Shown: positions 60,601 to 64,000 of the stretch, piece after piece | How the letters are laid out: every line of letters starts with the position of its first letter | Numbering within the stretch: position 1 is the stretch's first letter | Source of the DNA: Branchiostoma belcheri | Taxonomy: Eukaryota > Chordata > Leptocardii > Amphioxiformes > Branchiostomatidae | Length of the DNA: 64,000 nucleotides | Reading direction: 5' to 3' | NCBI RefSeq assembly: GCF_001625305.1 | Contig: NW_017804165.1 | Coordinates: 1,267,572-1,331,571 of the forward strand | Made by a program: the position numbers and the translations under genes | Notes under the pieces: generated by a model | Database searches by the model: none | What the model was told of the DNA's origin: nothing | Seen by the model: only the letters and a program-made list of their open reading frames with translations

Positions 60601-63600
60601 ATCTTAAATGACTTGGCAGACTCCAAGTAGGGGCGAGACTGGATTAACATAATCCGTTAACTTCCTATAAGCCTTGGTAACAACTCATTTGTACACCTAC
60701 CGACTCTTCGATGGCTACCGCGTGTTTCTGGAAGTCAGCCGAGTTTTCGTCGCCCAGGCTGTCGGTGTACTGCGCAGGCAGGCCGGCCATGGCTGTCAGC
60801 GTCATCTGCAACTTCGTGGTCGTCACGTCACCTGCGAGCATCGGTAGGCATTCAGAGGTTAGAAGTTGTCCTCTACATGGTACATTACGATTAATCTCCA
60901 AGCAGATCCCTTTCGGTGGCAAGACAGTATTCATCAGCCAGAGGAGGCTCTTCAAACTCCTTTGGCTAATGGGTAATGTCTTGCCACCGAAACGGATCTG
61001 CTTGGAAATTTACACTACAGTATGTTTGATGCAAATTGTGATGGACACAACAGTGTTAACAGCCTTACTCTATCACCGACGAAGAGCATTCCTTGACATC
61101 GACAGTCCTGCAGGTGCATATTCTATGTACACGTACTCCCAATGTGTTAAGGATGTCTATTCAAGTCACGTACCTTCGCCCTGAATGACCAGGGACTCGG
61201 GAAGAATGACGTAACCGCCGGTTCCCAGTAAGTTGTTTTCGGCACCTCCGAGGCCATTTCGGAAAGTTGCGGTAATCTCTGCTGGGAATTTTGATGACCG
61301 GAGCCGTAGAACAAAGTTTGCGACGATTCCCGAGTCATCTTCGGCAAAGCCCGTAACTTCGGTATCACTGTAGACATTCTTAAGGTCTCCTTCCGAGAAA
61401 ATAGCATTGATCTGTAAACACAGGAACACAAAATTGTGTCTCTATGGTTGCCTCAGCAAGAGTGCACACGGCAAGGTACAAACTATGGGTCGACGGTACT
61501 TAAACCCGTGAGTCTGGCGTTCATACTAGTATCTGTTCACGGCTGTTAATTCTTTCAGTCGTTTCGAAGTCACAGTTTCGCACACAAAATGATAGAAAAT
61601 ATAGGATTTCAAGACGTTTAGGCGATACGTACATGTGCGGGGGTATACCAGGCTTCAGCATTGTTCTACTTTACACTTTCGGTTATTCCCATTATAGCAT
61701 TAGGTGTATTACATCTAACCCCTACCTCTCTTTCGATGTAAGTGGCCAACTCCACGAATAGTGCTGAAGCGCCATCAGCGAGATCGTCGGAAAAACTGGC
61801 GGGCTCTCCTCGAACAAAGGTCAGGACGACCTCGCCATTGTACCGCCTTTCCCTGCCAGGCAAGGCTGTTCCGGCAGGAGGCGCTGTGGGACCATGCGTC
61901 GACGCACCGTTGACGTTACCTGTCGTCCATCGTGAGTAATATTAGCGTGATCACTCATCAATGTTTGCTTGAATCGTAAGTCTATATGTGCAAAAATGTG
62001 CCACACTGTATCTAGATCCATAGCTGTAATCATCGTTTGCCCTTTATGCCTTGCCTCCATGACATTTCAAGCAAAATGTGCCCTCAACGAAATCTCCACT
62101 ATACTCAGGGTCTTGAGTTGCTGGAAAAATATTAGAAACTGTCCAAATAAGCAGAATAATTTGCAGGATGAGTTAGCCCACCATAGAGTTACTCATATAT
62201 AAGTATAAGTATAACCCAGGCTAACACCTCTGGCAAATTATAATTACATATTTGGACAATTTCTGGTGTATTTGTATATCAGGAGTCTGGTAGACACTAA
62301 GCCGAGGACATCATACAAACCCGTACCTCGCACGATGTCCACAGGGTGTCCGAATAGTTGTGACAGGCCAAACATGAACATTGACAGGTCAATTGACTCC
62401 GAGCAAATCTTGGAAGGAAAAGTCGTGACGTTTCTATCATTCCCCTACTTTCTTGATTACTGGTCACCTAGCCGGCCTTCTACTGATCATAAATGTGCCT
62501 ATTCAAGGTTTCAGGGTTCACTGATTTATGGGGTACTCCTGCAATCCAGCAATCCCGATTGTGCACTCGTAGGGAGGCATAGGTCTGTGAGCCATGGTCA
62601 ATAGGTCTTGTTGACTCGGTCCACTGGGCACTAATTGTTCTCTACAGTAGCCCACGTTTGACTGTGTGAGGGAGCACGTCCTTGACCGTCGGAAAGCATA
62701 TCAGTTCACGTTCGCGTAAGTGAGGATAATATCCCGTGTACAGTTTCAGAGAGAAATCGCCAGTCATCATGCAGGCCTGGTTATTCTGCGCATGCCGCTC
62801 TGTGCACGTGCTGAGTGAGGGGGGAATGTCCGGCATGTGCGATGTGCGTGATCCGTCTACTTGCACAGGTGCAGGGCGCTGTGACCGCCACGTGTGCTGA
62901 TACCTGCCTAGACACTTGTCACGAGTAACCTCAATAGTTCGCTCGAACGTTCAGACACATTTTCAATCGAAGCCTTTTTTCTTTAGATCGAGAAGGGCGG
63001 GTCGGGTTTTATTTGACATGAAGCATTTTCCTTTACAGGATAGGAATCATAGTAACCTTTTCAATGTCGGCCACAATAATAACTAACACTGTCTCATCGG
63101 AATACGTATTTGAACCAAGCCTAAAACAGCTCAACAATGCCAATAAGTTGTATCAGACGTAGGCAATAGTTAGCAAGAACAAGGAACACTTGAAACCACC
63201 CCTAGTGTAGCACTGCCACTCCAGATAGGTAAGTAGTTCCCGTTGAAGTGGGGTATCTCGGGGTTATATTGAGTTCAGTCAAAAGTTCACCTATTGAAAA
63301 CTGCTTCCTGTGTAAATCTTCGGCAAAGTCTCTTTGTTGACACTGGAAGTATGGCTGTGGGCCCTTTTGTTCGAGTATTGATTTTTTTCTTGGCGCCTTA
63401 TCCCTATTGGCTGTGCCGGACAACGCCCCTAAAACACCCACAAAAGCTCATGACGTAACTGGTATAGGAGAGCAACGTGTTCTCAGGTATGGACTACGCT
63501 GCAGCATTAAACTGTTTGCTTCACTTCGCTTGAATGATATCTTTCTGAAGGGTCAACATTACCTTTAGGAGGAGGGCCTCTTGACAGGACAACGCCTAAT

Positions 63601-63635
63601 GCGACTGCCAAACCAACTACTGCTAGGAGCAGAAC
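51646..63635 (-). CDS. ENPP: ENPP phosphodiesterase with two SEA-like domains
   Basis: Type II membrane ectoenzyme hydrolysing nucleotide phosphodiester bonds outside the cell. The 27 exons in view (1024 codons plus stop) are, 5' to 3': 63563-63635, 61726-61919, 61174-61411, 60701-60831, 60181-60418, 59812-59869, 59469-59560, 59213-59292, 58795-58914, 58471-58580, 58220-58285, 57988-58060, 57703-57811, 57176-57219, 56962-57049, 56726-56757, 56290-56414, 55641-55698, 55422-55509, 55036-55226, 54739-54790, 54438-54586, 53952-54081, 53474-53554, 53025-53157, 52394-52562, 51646-51798. Order: membrane span ([17 protein letters not shown]); two SEA-like domains; phosphodiesterase domain with all metal and catalytic residues (SLDGF, Thr in [24 protein letters not shown]); nuclease-like domain ([18 protein letters not shown], then DGVRD) to the C-terminus. 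Somatomedin-B domains of ENPP1-3 are absent. The first coding exon is outside the window. Confidence 0.92.
52667..52926. mobile_element. Foldback element, family F, copy 2
   Basis: Long inverted arms: ACTTGTGGGGTGGCGG, then GGGGAGCGACGCGAGTTATG and GGAGGGACGG on the left, mirrored on the right with a few changes. Outer parts (TTACTTGCATT, CTTCGCAGA) also pair. It is related to 19785-19963, and sits in the ENPP intron between 52562 and 53025. Confidence 0.8.
56013..56205. mobile_element. Foldback element in ENPP intron
   Basis: TATAGAGTTCAAGCTTTGTT at the left is matched by its complement at the right end. The arms continue through CTAGACTCA, a TCGGTCGAT core and GTCAACCTTCGTC with mismatches, leaving a loop of about 30 bases. 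It is non-coding. Confidence 0.8.
56509..56547. repeat. Perfect 17-bp hairpin
   Basis: AACTGCGTCCCATCATG, five bases, then its exact complement. It lies in an ENPP intron. It may be the core of a small foldback element. Confidence 0.85.
57297..57420. repeat. Minisatellite, three units
   Basis: Units of about 45-50 bases around CTGACACTGTTGTCCCTGTC, then GGTGCTGAATGA begin near 57297, 57342 and 57389. The last unit is incomplete. Confidence 0.75.
57421..57668 (-). mobile_element. tRNA-derived SINE, family B, copy 3 (fullest)
   Basis: Minus strand: GTGTGGCGCAATGGCAGCG (A box), GGTCCCGAGTTCGAGTCC (B box), CTTGTGCCCTTGGGAAAGGC, a body with TGTGCGGGACACAACACCAG, and a tail of AATAAAATAAAAT type. 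It is the most complete copy of the family that also occurs at 28800-29040 and 35153-35319. Confidence 0.88.
60181..61919 (-). other. Duplicated SEA-like domain exons of ENPP
   Basis: Two exon pairs: 61726-61919 with 61174-61411, and 60701-60831 with 60181-60418. The second exon of each pair is exactly 238 bases with the same phases (0 in, 1 out). Both end in LGGA/GxNNxLG, then [10 protein letters not shown] or [10 protein letters not shown]. The first halves share DDLADGAS or DSLGDENS. The canonical self-cleavage GSVVV is replaced by DSGIVANF and PSGGVLME, so autoproteolysis is uncertain. Confidence 0.7.
60889..61014. mobile_element. Foldback element between SEA exons
   Basis: TCCAAGCAGATCCCTTTCGG and the following TGGCAAGACA pair with the complement on the right with one or two changes. 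A weaker inner stem (CAGCCAGAGGAG) follows. It sits in the intron between the two SEA exon pairs. Confidence 0.75.
61920..63562 (-). other. ENPP intron after the membrane-span exon
   Basis: A 1.6 kb intron bounded by GTAATG at 63562 and ACAG at 61920. I see no exon, RNA gene or recognisable repeat inside. Confidence 0.6.
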
Positions 63636-64000
63636 CTAGGAGAACCACGATGGAATTTCAATCAGTGTCAACATCAACTTAACTCTGTTTTTACGTATGA
63701 TAAAAAGTAACAAAGTATACACACACTTCATAAGTCCTATCCTGGCCTTTACCAAAGGTTCCATAAGACCGAATTATTAAGGATATCGCCCCAAATGCAT
63801 TCTTATTTCTTTTCTTTTTTCAGACGAGAAAAAAAACTACTAGTACCCTGAGTGACGCACCATTTACATTGAAAATATAATCCACACAATCCCTTGGAAT
63901 GGTCGGGAGTGGCGTTTTTAACTTCTTGGTGTGCTTATGTCATGCACTACTAACGTGTACACATGTGTTATTTAACAGACAAACGGCAATATACCACACA
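63636..64000 (-). other. ENPP upstream intron, start exon outside window
   Basis: The acceptor TCCTAG ends at 63636 and the reading frame enters the membrane-span exon in phase 0. No ATG with a phase-compatible donor is evident in these 365 bases, so the cytosolic first exon is probably beyond 64000. Confidence 0.5.

Noticed and set aside
61821-62060. Minus-strand frame extending the ENPP exon upstream past 61919
   Set aside because: The phase-matched acceptor at 61920 joins the membrane-span exon cleanly, and the upstream part reads as intron.
1-64000. Retroviral, LTR or Polinton-like copies
   Set aside because: I looked for reverse transcriptase, integrase, capsid or paired long terminal repeats and saw none. 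The retroelement pieces present are LINE and SINE fragments.
1-64000. CRISPR arrays or bacterial-type operons
   Set aside because: The sequence is intron-rich animal DNA; the tandem repeats found have no spacer pattern.

Overview
The window is intron-rich animal nuclear DNA. I infer a cephalochordate (amphioxus, Branchiostoma-like). The proteins are close to vertebrate ones with conserved intron phases, while the introns are full of foldback elements, tRNA-derived SINEs and LINE scraps. The species call is an inference. Exon borders were set by hand from GT/AG sites, reading-frame continuity and family conservation.

Layout. (1) 4086-15012, plus strand: a DNA-binding-domain-less nuclear receptor of the NR0B (DAX1/SHP) group, two coding exons split by a 10 kb intron at the position I recall from DAX1/SHP. 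(2) 20135-20221, minus strand: an intact tRNA-Tyr(GTA) gene with a 14-nt intron and a pol III T-run. (3) 21296-46967, plus strand: CC2D2A, the ciliary transition-zone C2 protein, 33 coding exons with unbroken frame (1659 codons plus stop) and one possible extra microexon. (4) Inside the CC2D2A intron at 29405-33932, antisense: a type II membrane C-type lectin gene (30301-31559) without a visible start exon, lying between two almost identical DNA-transposon copies and beside a 20-N assembly gap. (5) 48881-50473, plus strand: a short secreted folate-receptor-family protein, three exons. (6) 51646-63635, minus strand and convergent with (5): an ENPP-type nucleotide pyrophosphatase/phosphodiesterase with transmembrane segment, phosphodiesterase and nuclease-like domains, but with two SEA-like domains where vertebrate ENPP1-3 carry somatomedin-B domains. 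Its first coding exon lies beyond the window.

Nothing suggests these genes form one pathway; they look like unrelated neighbours. The rest is intron and intergenic DNA holding at least two SINE families, two LINE fragments, one repeat family rich in octamer motifs, several hairpin elements, short tandem repeats, and a pair of repeats around CC2D2A exon 11, one of which carries a hammerhead-ribozyme-like core. I saw no recognisable retrovirus, LTR or Polinton copy.

The most notable points are the SEA-ENPP architecture with its duplicated exon pair, the lectin gene sandwiched by transposon copies whose flanks do not match, the single ancestral-looking LYSLL repeat in NR0B with nuclear-receptor-like sites around it, and retroposon tails that touch splice donors.
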